A stretch of 64,000 nucleotides of DNA. It comes from JAFGUB01 sp050305515. GTDB taxonomy: Bacteria > Campylobacterota > Campylobacteria > Campylobacterales > Sulfurimonadaceae. The notes beneath the pieces were generated by a model. It worked only from the letters and a program-made list of their open reading frames with translations, ran no database searches and was not told where the DNA came from. A program made the position numbers and the translations under genes. This document shows positions 7,120 through 15,931 of the stretch, in pieces (position 1 is the stretch's first letter; each line of letters opens with the position of its first letter). The stretch lies in contig JBNLFL010000024.1 in assembly GCA_050305515.1 (NCBI GenBank), forward strand, positions 62,001-126,000, given 5' to 3'.

Positions 7120-8322
7120 TCAGACACGCCGCATGCTTAAATGCCGTACCCATAACAACACTGCAAACGCAACGGCAAAAAGCAGCGTAAAGCCTCCCAC
7201 TAACGCCAAGAGTGTTCCGTTGTAAAGATGACCGATTGCCATACCCGAACCTACGGCAATAAACGTTGAGACCGAGCCGACTACCGCGGCGCCGATTCCG
7301 GCGATCTTTCCAAGCGGCTCCATCGCCATGGCGTTGAGGTTGCCAAAGAGCAGCCCCTGAAAAAAAAGCACCGCCATGCCGTAGGCCATAAACGAGCCAA
7401 AGGGCGGTATGCCCGCATAACTTAGCGCGTACATGTAATACAGAAGCGAGATGGCGGCCGTCATGAAAATCGCCAATGCGCTCAGCCGCCGCATCCCCAG
7501 ACGTACTACCAGCCGTCCGTTGAGAAACGAGGCCAACCCGATGGAGAGCGCGAAGATGCCGAAATAGAGGGCAAACAGATCACCTTTGCCGTAGATCTGC
7601 TGGAAAATCGGCTGCGAAAGCTCCAGATAGCCCACAAAGGCGCCAAATACCAGTCCGGTGATCAGCGTGTATCCGAATGCCGTGGCGTTGGAGAGCGTCT
7701 CTTTGACGCCGCTGAGAATGTGCCCCCATGAAAAGGGAGCGGGATTGCGGAGCGTCTCTCTCTGGCGCAGTACAAACCAGACCAGTGCCACCAGCGCGAC
7801 CGAGAGGAAGACCGCGAAAATCGCGCGCCATCCCCACAGTGCCATCACGCCCTGCCCGATGGCCGGAGCGAGTGCCGGAACCAGAATGAAGACGCCCATG
7901 ACAAATGACATCACCTGCGCCATCTCGCGCCCCTCGAAACGGTCGCGTATCAGCGCCACCGAAACAATGCGCGGCGACGCGGCGCCGAGTCCCTGCAAAA
8001 AACGGCCTATGAGCATCACTTCGGCGCTCTGCGCCAGCAGGGAGAAGAGCGAACCGGCTATGTAAATGAGCAGCCCCGCGTAGATGACCTTCTTGCGCCC
8101 GAAACTGTCAGAGATCGGGCCGTAGACTACCTGCCCGAGTGCCATTCCCGCAAAGAGCATCGAGATAATAAGCTGCGTATCTCCGGCGTCGTGAAATTCC
8201 AGTCCCGAGGCCATAACGCCCATTGCCGGAAGCACCGCGTCAATGGCAAGTGCCGTCATGGCGCTCAGCAGCGCCATCAGTAGCACAAACTCGGTGAAAG
8301 AGGTCTCTTTTGAACGATTCAT
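7120..8322 (-). CDS. Bcr/CflA-family MFS drug efflux transporter
   Basis: 400-residue, 12-helix major facilitator. The Bcr/CflA features are the N-terminal TALAIDAVLPAMGVMA, the loop 2-3 motif GQVVYGPISDSFGRKKVIYAGLL, and GRFLQGLGAASPRIVSVALIRD. It exports drugs or small metabolites by proton antiport; the substrate is unknown. TTACATGTAA repeats lie just beyond its 3' end (7082, 7106) and 50 bp upstream of its start (8373). It is transcribed alone. Confidence 0.88.
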   Translation of the reverse strand: MNRSKETSFTEFVLLMALLSAMTALAIDAVLPAMGVMASGLEFHDAGDTQLIISMLFAGMALGQVVYGPISDSFGRKKVIYAGLLIYIAGSLFSLLAQSAEVMLIGRFLQGLGAASPRIVSVALIRDRFEGREMAQVMSFVMGVFILVPALAPAIGQGVMALWGWRAIFAVFLSVALVALVWFVLRQRETLRNPAPFSWGHILSGVKETLSNATAFGYTLITGLVFGAFVGYLELSQPIFQQIYGKGDLFALYFGIFALSIGLASFLNGRLVVRLGMRRLSALAIFMTAAISLLYYMYALSYAGIPPFGSFMAYGMAVLFFQGLLFGNLNAMAMEPLGKIAGIGAAVVGSVSTFIAVGSGMAIGHLYNGTLLALVGGFTLLFAVAFAVLLWVRHLSMRRV

Positions 8323-8515
8323 ACGCGCTCCTTGTTGTGCACGTATTGTATCTTATCGCTTCCGCAGACACGTTACATGTAACGCGTTCCCATCATGAGG
8401 AGCTGATCACATACTGCCGCAGCAGCGACTCACGGAAGTGGCGTGCTGCAACATCCGTCAGAAAATTGGCGGCGACATTCTATATCAGGATTTTGATTTT
8501 GCGGCAGGATCTTTT

Positions 8516-8540
8516 CAAAAGCCTGAAAACAGGCTTTTTG
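8516..8540 (+). terminator. Intrinsic terminator-like hairpin without an upstream rightward gene
   Basis: CAAAAGCCTG, loop AAAA, CAGGCTTTTTG: a 9-10 bp stem ending in a T run, a good rho-independent terminator on the plus strand. No plus-strand coding gene precedes it within 1 kb, so it would end an unannotated short RNA or act as a leader attenuator for the gene at 8688. Confidence 0.55.
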
Positions 8541-8644
8541 AGAGAGGAAACTCCACACTTGCGGAGTAGCGTTTATAAAAAATAAATAGTTGTTTACACA
8601 TTTATAAAAATTTACTTAAATCTATAAAAGTCAAATTTTGGCCA

Positions 8645-8650
8645 TATAAT
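8645..8650 (+). promoter_or_regulatory. -10 element of the orphan gene at 8688
   Basis: A perfect TATAAT sits 38 bases before the ATG, in very AT-rich DNA preceded by periodic T tracts, the usual form of Campylobacterota sigma-70 promoters. Confidence 0.45.
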
Positions 8651-8687
8651 TCGACATATGTAAAATTGAAAAAAAAGGATTTTATAT

Positions 8688-8987
8688 ATGACAAAGTACA
8701 CATCATTGAATGCATCTTTGTATATTGGTGTAGGTAAAACGTTTTCACAAGAGTCAATTTCTTCTACAAGAAGAAATGTGCCTTATCATGAAACTAAGAC
8801 CCGAACAAAAAAAGACAATAACAATGAAAACAACTTAGTTACATGCAATCGTATACGTGCAAAAAACAAATTAGCTCTAATTCCAAAGATTTTATTTTTA
8901 GACATCATCAATTCTTTCGACTTTGAAAATATTGAAGATTTATCTAAATTAAGCTTGGAACAAATCAAAAGCATGCTATCCAAGTAA
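8688..8987 (+). CDS. Orphan AT-rich 99-residue protein
   Basis: I recognise no family. The product is basic and Asn/Lys/Ser-rich in its N-terminal two thirds (TRTKKDNNNENN). It ends in a helical segment, FDFENIEDLSKLSLEQIKSML. A promoter (TATAAT at 8645) and an AAGGA-type site precede the ATG, so expression is plausible. The gene is much more AT-rich than the flanking clpX and MFS genes, a sign of recent acquisition or a fast-evolving orphan. Confidence 0.5.
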   Translation: MTKYTSLNASLYIGVGKTFSQESISSTRRNVPYHETKTRTKKDNNNENNLVTCNRIRAKNKLALIPKILFLDIINSFDFENIEDLSKLSLEQIKSMLSK

Positions 8988-9026
8988 ACAAAAAATCTGA
9001 TTTTTTAGATACGCCAACTGTGGTTT

Positions 9027-9058
9027 GCAAGGTGCTTCATAACCGTGAGGCACCTTGC
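9027..9058. terminator. Perfect 9-bp hairpin between convergent genes
   Basis: GCAAGGTGC (9027-9035) and GCACCTTGC (9050-9058) form a perfect stem with a 14-base loop, between the ends of the orphan gene and clpX. There is no T tract on either side, so it may be a factor-assisted bidirectional terminator or an mRNA 3'-end stabiliser. Confidence 0.4.
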
Positions 9059-9078
9059 ATCTGACAGTATTGATGCAG

Positions 9079-10296
9079 TTACGCTTCGGCGTCGCCCTCT
9101 TTTTTGTAGACGTAAATAGGCTCGTTGGCATCGGTGTCTTCGATGACCGCAGCGGTAATGATGACACGCTCGAGGTTCTCTTTGGAGGGGCAGCTAAACT
9201 GCAATGGCAGCATGGAGTCTTCGATAATGCCGCGAAGACCGCGCGCGCCGACACCCTTGTCAATCGCTTTTTGTGCAATTGCTTCAATGGCGCTCTCTTC
9301 AAATTCCAGTGCAATGCCGTCCATCTCGAAGAGGGCCTGATACTGTTTGATAAGCGCGTTGTCAGGCTCTTTGAGAATCTGCATCATCTCCTCTTTGCCC
9401 AGTTCGCGCAACTGGGCGATGACGGGAATGCGCCCGATGAATTCAGGGATAATGCCGTACTGCACCAGTGCCTTCTGATCGACCTTGTGCTCTTTGGCTT
9501 CGGCTTTTTGTACTTTGGAGAAGCCGACCTTGTTGGACTTTTTGGAGTGTTTGTCGGGCACCAGACCTACAAAGGCGCCGCCGCAGACAAACAGTACGTG
9601 AGTCGTGTCAAAAAGTACCGTCTCGGTCGTGGAGTTCTTGCGGCTTCCCTTGACCGGAACATAGACCTCGGCCCCTTCAAGAATTTTCAGCAGACCCTGC
9701 TGAACGCCCTCGCCCGAAACATCGCGCCCCATCGTGGAGCTCTCGGATTTACGGGCAATCTTGTCAATTTCGTCAATATAGACAATCCCGCGCTGTGCCA
9801 GCTCGATGTCGTAGTTGGCAGCCGCCAGCAGACGCGAAAGGATGCTCTCGACGTCCTCGCCCACATAACCCGCTTCGGTGAGTGCCGTCGCGTCGGCAAT
9901 GGCAAAGGGCACGTTCATGATGCGCGCCAGCGATTTAGCCAGCAGGGTTTTCCCGCTTCCGGTAGGTCCGAGCAGCAGAATGTTGGATTTTTCCAGTTCG
10001 ACGTTGTTGTAAACCGGATTCTCGATGCGTTTATAATGGTTGTAGAGCGCAACCGCCATCACCTTTTTCGCACTCTCCTGCCCGATGATGTACTTATCAA
10101 GAAACTCGACAATCTTCTCGGGCTTCGGCAGGGATTGCTGCATGTGGGTACGCTGTTCGTAATTGACCTCTTTTTGCAGAATACTGCTGCAGGTGGTGAC
10201 ACACTCGTTACAGATGTGCGTCGTCTCCGAGGAGAACATTTTTTTGACTTCGCTCTGTTTGCGTCCGCAGAAGGAACAGGTTTTTTCCGTACTCAT
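9079..10296 (-). CDS. clpX: ATP-dependent Clp protease ATP-binding subunit ClpX
   Basis: 405-residue AAA+ unfoldase that feeds substrates to ClpP. It has an N-terminal C4 zinc finger (CSFCGRK... HICNECV), Walker A GPTGSGKTLLAKSLA, Walker B IVYIDEIDKIAR, a sensor region and the C-terminal GARGLRGIIE. Its ATG overlaps the clpP stop (TAATG). The length is normal. It is last in a leftward operon: SIR2-like gene, clpP, clpX. Confidence 0.97.
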   Translation of the reverse strand: MSTEKTCSFCGRKQSEVKKMFSSETTHICNECVTTCSSILQKEVNYEQRTHMQQSLPKPEKIVEFLDKYIIGQESAKKVMAVALYNHYKRIENPVYNNVELEKSNILLLGPTGSGKTLLAKSLARIMNVPFAIADATALTEAGYVGEDVESILSRLLAAANYDIELAQRGIVYIDEIDKIARKSESSTMGRDVSGEGVQQGLLKILEGAEVYVPVKGSRKNSTTETVLFDTTHVLFVCGGAFVGLVPDKHSKKSNKVGFSKVQKAEAKEHKVDQKALVQYGIIPEFIGRIPVIAQLRELGKEEMMQILKEPDNALIKQYQALFEMDGIALEFEESAIEAIAQKAIDKGVGARGLRGIIEDSMLPLQFSCPSKENLERVIITAAVIEDTDANEPIYVYKKEGDAEA

Positions 10297-10892
10297 TACT
10301 TCTCCTTTGGTGCGAGCGAGGTCAGTATTGTGTCGGCCAGTCCGAACGCCACTGCCGCATCCGCCTCAAAATAGTTGTCACGGTCGCTCTCTTTTTCAAT
10401 GGTCTTGACATGTTTTCCCGTCGCTTTCGCCAATATCTTGTAAAGCCGCTTTTTGAGCTTCAAGATGTGATTGGCCTGAATTTCAATGTCACTCGCCTGA
10501 CCCGAAGCGCCGCCGAGCGGCTGGTGGATCATCACTTCGGCGTTGGGCAGAATGTAGCGGTGGCCTTGCTCGCCGCAGCTAAAGAGCACCGCAGCCATCG
10601 ACGCCACCATACCCATGGCATAGGTGTGTACGGGCGCGGAGATGAGCTGCATGGTGTCGAGTATGGCAAGCCCCGCCATCACCGAACCGCCCGGAGAGCT
10701 GATATACATGTGGATCGGCTCTTCGGAATCGAGCGCTTCAAGGTAGAGCAGCTGTGAGACGATCACGCCCATCATGTGGTCGTCAATCGCCTCGGTAATG
10801 ACGATAACGCGGTCTCCGAGCAGTTTTGAAAAGAGGTCGAAATAGCGCTCTCCCCGGGGTGAAATGTCTTTGACTGTTGGTATATAGGGCAT
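10296..10892 (-). CDS. clpP: ATP-dependent Clp protease proteolytic subunit ClpP
   Basis: 198-residue serine peptidase forming the tetradecameric ClpP barrel. The catalytic serine lies in GMVASMAAVL, the histidine in EVMIHQPLGG and the aspartate in ESDRDNYF. The N-terminal MPYIPTVKDISPRGERYFDL is standard. It starts 9 bp after the SIR2-like gene, with AGGAGG before the ATG, and is coupled to clpX. Confidence 0.97.
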   Translation of the reverse strand: MPYIPTVKDISPRGERYFDLFSKLLGDRVIVITEAIDDHMMGVIVSQLLYLEALDSEEPIHMYISSPGGSVMAGLAILDTMQLISAPVHTYAMGMVASMAAVLFSCGEQGHRYILPNAEVMIHQPLGGASGQASDIEIQANHILKLKKRLYKILAKATGKHVKTIEKESDRDNYFEADAAVAFGLADTILTSLAPKEK

Positions 10893-10901
10893 GCGTTCCT
10901 C

Positions 10902-11723
10902 CTACACGAACGCCTTGATGAAATCGGACAGGTTCATGTCGATCACTTCAAGGTTGTGCTTTTCAATGAATTTTTTCTCTTTCTTGCCGAGCTCTTTGTC
11001 ATTGATGACGTAACCGCCCTCCAGACCCAGCGTGAGCTCGTTGGCGACCATGCGGTCGGTGTCGCGGTCAAAAGCCGTTCCGAGAAAGAGATATTTTTTG
11101 GTCTTGCGGTAGCTTTTGAGCGTCGGCGGCACGGCAAATCCGCCCATCGCTTCGGTCAGCCAGTCGACATAGTCCGCGTCGCTGATGACAAAACTGGGCT
11201 CGGGCAGCGTGGAACCCATCGGCTTGAAAAGAATCGTTTTGGCATCGCCGAGTGCTTCCTCTTCGACCTGGAAATATTTTTTGTTCTCGACATCATATTC
11301 GAAAATCGTGTAGCGCTCTTCCGTTCCGAGAACGCGCGCTTTACCTGTGATGACACAGTGCGGTGAAAATGCAAGCAGCTCCTGCATTTTGGAGTCACGG
11401 TTGGTATCAATAATGTAGCGCGGCGCCATATCGACAATTGCTTTTTGCAGCGGAGTCGGCTCAAACGGCTTGGTATAGATATGGTTCGTCAGCTGTCTGA
11501 CATAATCAACACCGCGGCGCTGTTCCAGGTGCATGGCGGCGCGCGAGTACTCGAACATGAGCCGCTGGCTCATAGGGCGACCGTTGTTCATCATCAAAAT
11601 GAGCGAGTCACTGTCATGGGGCATCGCTTCGCCCTCTTTGGTCATGACGCCTTCAAATATTCCCAGCCCCAGATAGGGCACCGTACTCTGGTTGCGGATC
11701 TCCGCCTTGATTCTATCTATCAT
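10902..11723 (-). CDS. SIR2-like domain protein in the clpPX operon
   Basis: 273-residue protein resembling the SIR2_2 family. It has an N-terminal YLGLGIFEGV, APRYIIDTNRD (the usual TTNxD position), a KPMGS segment, the SDADYVDWL motif and the KKYLFLGTAFDRDTDRM ending. The N-terminal glycine loop reads LGLGIFEG instead of the canonical GAGxS, so NAD binding may be altered. The start at 11723 has AAGGA eight bases upstream. SIR2-like domains occur in NADases of antiphage systems, but operon position suggests a link to Clp proteolysis. The function is unproven. Confidence 0.6.
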   Translation of the reverse strand: MIDRIKAEIRNQSTVPYLGLGIFEGVMTKEGEAMPHDSDSLILMMNNGRPMSQRLMFEYSRAAMHLEQRRGVDYVRQLTNHIYTKPFEPTPLQKAIVDMAPRYIIDTNRDSKMQELLAFSPHCVITGKARVLGTEERYTIFEYDVENKKYFQVEEEALGDAKTILFKPMGSTLPEPSFVISDADYVDWLTEAMGGFAVPPTLKSYRKTKKYLFLGTAFDRDTDRMVANELTLGLEGGYVINDKELGKKEKKFIEKHNLEVIDMNLSDFIKAFV

Positions 11724-11844
11724 GCTTGTCATCCTTTTGAGGAATAATTGCAAGATGCGTTCTAGCATGAGGTTTTTATATGTAATGGTACGCCTAATGT
11801 CACCCCGCTATAATGCCGTCATCATATGCAAAAAAGAGAGTTCC

Positions 11845-13212
11845 ATGCCTAAACATGACACTGACATCCTCATTATCGGCGGTGGCCCCGCAGCCCTTGT
11901 CACCGCAGCGACCGCGTTCGAGAACTACCCGGAAAAATCAATCACTATGATTAAAAAAGAGAAGGTGGGACTCGTGCCCTGCGGCATTCCCTATATTTTC
12001 GGCACGACGCTCGGCAGCAGCGAGAAAGATGCCATGAGCTGCGGCGGCCCCGTCGCCGATGCCATCACGACGCTTGTCGATGAAGTGCTCTCGGTGGATA
12101 TCGATGCCAAAACCGTCACGACGCATTCCGGGACCGTTCACTTCGACAAACTGGTCTTCGCCACCGGTTCCATTCCTTTCGTGCACCGCAGCTTCGAAGA
12201 TGCGCTCCATCTTGAAAATGTTTTTACCATCGACAAGGACAAAACCAAAATCGATGCACTAAAGGCGTATCTCACTACATGTAAACGCGTCATTGTCGTA
12301 GGCACGGGTTTTATTGGCGTGGAGCTGGCCGAACAGCTGCGCAGCGACGCCAAGGAAGTCACGCTCATTGGCGGACGCCACATTCTGGCAGGATCGTTCG
12401 ATGTTGACATGGCACTCTCTGGCGAGACGCTGCTGCGCGACATGGGCATTACGCTTGCGCTGGGGCAACATGCCACCCATGTCATTCGTGAAGGGGACAA
12501 AGCCGCCGGCGTACAGCTTCACGACGGTACCGAGATTTTCGGCGATGCCATCATTCTCGCCACCGGCTACCAGCCCAACACGGCGCTGGCCGAGGCGGCG
12601 GGACTCAAACTCGCCCGCTACAAAGGAATCTGGGTCGATGAATACATGCGCACACGCAACAAGGACATCTTCGCCGTGGGCGACTGCTGCGGACGCCGCG
12701 ACTTTATTACGCGCGATCCCTCAAAGGTAATGCTCGCCTCCACCTCGGCAGCCGAAGCGCGCGTCGCGGGCATCTCGCTCTACGGACTCAAGCATCTCAA
12801 GGGCTTTAACGGAACCATCGCCATCTTCTCCACGATGATCGGCAAGCGCGCGTTCGGTTCGGCGGGCATCACCGAGGCGCAGGCCAAAAAAGAGAAAATC
12901 GACTATGTTTCAGGCTTTTTCGAAGGAATGAACCGCCACCCCGCTACCATTCCCGATGCGTCAAAACAGTCAGTCAAACTCATCGCCCTGCGCAGCAGCG
13001 GGCAGATTATCGGCGGGCAGGTTATAGGAGACAAGGAAGCGGGAGAGATCATCAACATTATCGGTCTTGCCATCGAAGCCGAACTCACGGCCCACCATCT
13101 TGTTTCCCTGCAGGTGGCAACCCAGCCGCTGCTTACTTCGGCGCCAACCACCTACCCCATCGTCAAAGCGGCGCAGAAGATCATCACCGCCGCTTTACAT
13201 GTAAAGGGCTGA
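11845..13212 (+). CDS. CoA-disulfide reductase / NADH oxidase-like flavoprotein
   Basis: 455-residue FAD-dependent pyridine nucleotide-disulfide oxidoreductase. The FAD motif is IIGGGPAALVTA, C46 in VPCGIPY occupies the single redox cysteine position of CoA-disulfide reductases and Nox enzymes, the NAD motif is VVGTGFIGVELAE, and the second FAD motif is IFAVGDCC. A dimerisation domain follows (about 335-455). Likely roles are thiol redox, CoA-persulfide or oxygen detoxification. The start at 11845 follows GAGAG. The C-terminus LHVKG is encoded by a TTACATGTAA copy (13195-13204). Confidence 0.85.
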   Translation: MPKHDTDILIIGGGPAALVTAATAFENYPEKSITMIKKEKVGLVPCGIPYIFGTTLGSSEKDAMSCGGPVADAITTLVDEVLSVDIDAKTVTTHSGTVHFDKLVFATGSIPFVHRSFEDALHLENVFTIDKDKTKIDALKAYLTTCKRVIVVGTGFIGVELAEQLRSDAKEVTLIGGRHILAGSFDVDMALSGETLLRDMGITLALGQHATHVIREGDKAAGVQLHDGTEIFGDAIILATGYQPNTALAEAAGLKLARYKGIWVDEYMRTRNKDIFAVGDCCGRRDFITRDPSKVMLASTSAAEARVAGISLYGLKHLKGFNGTIAIFSTMIGKRAFGSAGITEAQAKKEKIDYVSGFFEGMNRHPATIPDASKQSVKLIALRSSGQIIGGQVIGDKEAGEIINIIGLAIEAELTAHHLVSLQVATQPLLTSAPTTYPIVKAAQKIITAALHVKG

Positions 13213-13274
13213 CGAATATTTTCAGAATGTGACATTTTTGTAATTTTGAATGGATAGCGTTTGCAATAGAAGAT

Positions 13275-13288
13275 GAGCCCGCAGGCTC
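13275..13288. terminator. Short GC hairpin between convergent genes
   Basis: GAGCC, loop CGCA, GGCTC. It lies between the ends of the flavoprotein gene (13212) and the leftward FnIII gene (13296). There is no clear T tract, so termination is only suggested. Confidence 0.3.
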
Positions 13289-13295
13289 AAAAAGG

Positions 13296-15797
13296 TTAGA
13301 ATTTGAGTCTTCGATATCCGATGAAGCCCATCAGTGCAGAGAGCAGCAGTGCTCCAAACGGGCCAAACAGTGGTATGGCAACCGCTGAGGACGCCCTGAT
13401 CAATGGTACTGCCGGATCGTGTATACCGCCATCGGCAACAAGGTCATCATCGCCATCCTGTCCGTCGACAAGATAAACCGTCAATATTTTACCTCCACCG
13501 CTGATCTCATAACCTGTCCCATCTTTATATAAAACTCCCGTATTTTCAGTAACGGTTCCAAAAACATACCAGTGCGGTGTAGTGTCTGCATGGGTGGGGC
13601 CAAACTTCATAAGGCCCGTGAATATGCTGTCAGTATCATTGCCGAGCGTGAAAGTGACGACTTGAGTGTAACCGTTATTGCCCGGAGAGGTTGAGTTGAT
13701 CTCCACCGCACCGGATAGAATTGATCCTGTCACGGTGGCTGGTGGAGAGGCAGGTGTTGCCGTCGGTTTAATCACAAGCGTACCGCTCACGCTACCGCCT
13801 CCAGACGCACTCATGAAACCTGAGAGGTCTACAACAGAACCCCCTTGAAGTGTCATGCTAATATTATCATCTGTGGCATCATCAGTTCCGTCATTATCGA
13901 TGTCGATGCCGTCACCATTTGTGCAGTCTTCATCAATGCCGTTATTTGGAATCTCGGTGGCACCGGGATTGATGTTTGCATCGGCATCATTACAGTCACC
14001 CTGTGCCGGTGTATAACCATCGCTATCCCCGTCTATGATGGAAGTGTCAATCAAATCACCTCCCGAACAGTCTTCATCGATACCGTTGTTTGGAATTTCT
14101 GTCGCTCCGGGATAGATCGAGGCATTGGCATCATCACAGTCATTTCCCGCACCGACTGTAAAACCATCGCCGTCGTTGTCAGGATCGCCGAAGGGGATAA
14201 CGGCATTTGAAGGATCGGACATGCCCGATGTACCGCTGCCGTTTGTCGTTTTCACCGTAAAGGTATAACTCAGCGCGTTGGTCAGGCCGGTGACACTGCA
14301 CGTGGTTGTCGGAGCCGATACGGAACATGAGCCAAAAGGTGATCCCGTAACGGTGTACGATACGGCGCCGGTAACGGCATCCCAGCTCACCGTGGCATTG
14401 GTATCACCCGCCGTTGCCGTCACGTTGGCCGGAGGATTGGGAAACGTGCCTTCAGGGGTTACGGAGTTCGAATTCAGTGACCACAAAGAGTCGCCGACAC
14501 TATTACTGGCTTTGATTCTGAAGAGATAGGCCACGCCATTGCTCAAACCGGTGATCTGTGCGGAGAGCGCCGAACCGGAAATGGGAGAAGGGAGGGTCGA
14601 TGCAGACGACCAGCTGCTTCCGCCATTGGAAGAGTATTGTATGCTGTAACCGGTCAGGTTGGATGCTGCCGGAGGGCTCCATGTCAACGTGGCCGACGCA
14701 TTGCCGGCTGAAGCGCTAACCTGTGTCGGAACATCGGGCGGGCAGCTCTCACTGCACTCCTGAACTTCGTTTTCAAAAAAGAGCTTCGCGGCACCGATCT
14801 CAACCCATGCCGTACTGCCGAATCCCCCGTCATTCCATGCTTCAAGCATGATATAACGCCCTTTTGTCGCTCCGAAATCATAGACCGAAGGACAGGTGAC
14901 ATACTCGCTGGAACTTCCCGTTCTGGCCCCCGGACCTGTATTGGACTTCTCGACGACAGTTGTCCATGAACCGTCATCTCTTAGCGGCCATGTGTCGCCC
15001 GTGGCATTACTGACGGAGAGTCTGACGGCACTCACTTTTCCATCGCTGAACATCTGAAAGATTCTCAGTGTCGTAAATGCCCGAACCTCCTGCAGATCAA
15101 TGACAACATATCCGGGCTGGTAGGCACTACTCCAGGTTATCCCCTGATTCGTAGCGGGTTTATAGGCATAGGCATGCTCATTTTTCCCCGCAGGCGTTGT
15201 ACCGGAATCCATATCGCATAACACTTGCTGGAACTGCCACGAAGAGGTGCAGTTCAGGGTCGAAGAGGTCGGCGTACCGCCTCCGTCGATAATAGTGCCG
15301 TCGGATTGCACGATATAACCGGTACTTGTGGCTTGTCCCCAGTTATAATTGACCAATTGATCGATTCCGTTCGAATCAATACCGCCGGTTGTGCCGGCGG
15401 ATCTTTTCACCCTGCCATATGCATTGATCAGATTGATGTTTTCAATACCGTTTAAAGGTGTGAAAACATTTGAAGGTGTTGATGCCGGCGACGCGCCATC
15501 GGCAGTAGTCGCCGTCACGCTGACAGTATAAGGCGTGTCGTTGGTTAGTCCGGTGATAGTACAGTTTGCATCGGCAGGAGAACCTGTTACGCTGCAGCTC
15601 AGACCTCCGGGCGACGCAGTAGCCGTATAACTTGTTACCAACAGTCCGCTGGTATCGGTAGGCGCTGTCCATGTGACATCAGCCCTGGCATTACCGACGC
15701 GCACATTGACATCTGTCGGTGCAGCAGGAACGCCTGCATATAGCAATGTTGAACCCATCAATCCGATGAATATCAGAGGTATACTCTTCATAAGCAC
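13296..15797 (-). CDS. Secreted FnIII / discoidin / MopE-motif protein with C-terminal membrane sorting tail
   Basis: 833 residues. A signal peptide is followed by a fibronectin-III domain (about 24-112), a discoidin-like beta domain (about 115-345), two more FnIII domains (about 355-535), and two MopE-type metal-binding motifs, DGDGFTVGAGNDCDDANASI and DSDGYTPAQGDCNDADANI, each ending GATEIPNNGIDEDC. A choice-of-anchor-U-like region and a C-terminal tail (IPLFGPFGALLLSALMGFIG then RRLKF) complete it. The tail resembles IPTL-CTERM/exosortase sorting signals. It is probably an exported surface adhesin. It starts at GTG 15797, six bases after AAGGA; ATG 15791 is the alternative. Confidence 0.8.
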   Translation of the reverse strand: MLMKSIPLIFIGLMGSTLLYAGVPAAPTDVNVRVGNARADVTWTAPTDTSGLLVTSYTATASPGGLSCSVTGSPADANCTITGLTNDTPYTVSVTATTADGASPASTPSNVFTPLNGIENINLINAYGRVKRSAGTTGGIDSNGIDQLVNYNWGQATSTGYIVQSDGTIIDGGGTPTSSTLNCTSSWQFQQVLCDMDSGTTPAGKNEHAYAYKPATNQGITWSSAYQPGYVVIDLQEVRAFTTLRIFQMFSDGKVSAVRLSVSNATGDTWPLRDDGSWTTVVEKSNTGPGARTGSSSEYVTCPSVYDFGATKGRYIMLEAWNDGGFGSTAWVEIGAAKLFFENEVQECSESCPPDVPTQVSASAGNASATLTWSPPAASNLTGYSIQYSSNGGSSWSSASTLPSPISGSALSAQITGLSNGVAYLFRIKASNSVGDSLWSLNSNSVTPEGTFPNPPANVTATAGDTNATVSWDAVTGAVSYTVTGSPFGSCSVSAPTTTCSVTGLTNALSYTFTVKTTNGSGTSGMSDPSNAVIPFGDPDNDGDGFTVGAGNDCDDANASIYPGATEIPNNGIDEDCSGGDLIDTSIIDGDSDGYTPAQGDCNDADANINPGATEIPNNGIDEDCTNGDGIDIDNDGTDDATDDNISMTLQGGSVVDLSGFMSASGGGSVSGTLVIKPTATPASPPATVTGSILSGAVEINSTSPGNNGYTQVVTFTLGNDTDSIFTGLMKFGPTHADTTPHWYVFGTVTENTGVLYKDGTGYEISGGGKILTVYLVDGQDGDDDLVADGGIHDPAVPLIRASSAVAIPLFGPFGALLLSALMGFIGYRRLKF

Positions 15798-15897
15798 GTA
15801 ATTTCCTTCTGAATGGACTTTTGATAATTTTAGGGATAATTGAGTTTTATTGAAGTCCTGTACATGTATTATTTAGCAGACCTATATCAGACTTTTG

Positions 15898-15920
15898 GCG
15901 TTGTAAAATTTTGCAAACGC
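15898..15920 (+). promoter_or_regulatory. Inverted repeat abutting the ribosome-binding site of the atypical response regulator
   Basis: GCGTTGTAAAA and TTTTGCAAACGC form an imperfect dyad directly followed by the AAGGA of the downstream gene. It could be an autoregulatory operator or a translation-blocking hairpin. Confidence 0.35.
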
Positions 15921-15931
15921 AAGGAATACCG

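Larger units (their letters stand above)
8323..8687. other. 365-bp intergenic region with a repeat copy and an isolated hairpin
   Basis: Separates the leftward MFS gene from a rightward orphan frame. It holds TTACATGTAA at 8373-8382, a strong hairpin at 8516-8540 and the AT-rich promoter of the orphan gene. The part between 8385 and 8515 has several GCAGCA/TGCTGC-type dyads but no gene I can support. Confidence 0.5.

Noticed and set aside
9055..10374. 439-codon open frame on the plus strand opposite clpX
   Set aside because: It is the antisense shadow of clpX, whose protein is unmistakable; the plus frame has no domain, no ribosome-binding site and a shadow-type composition.
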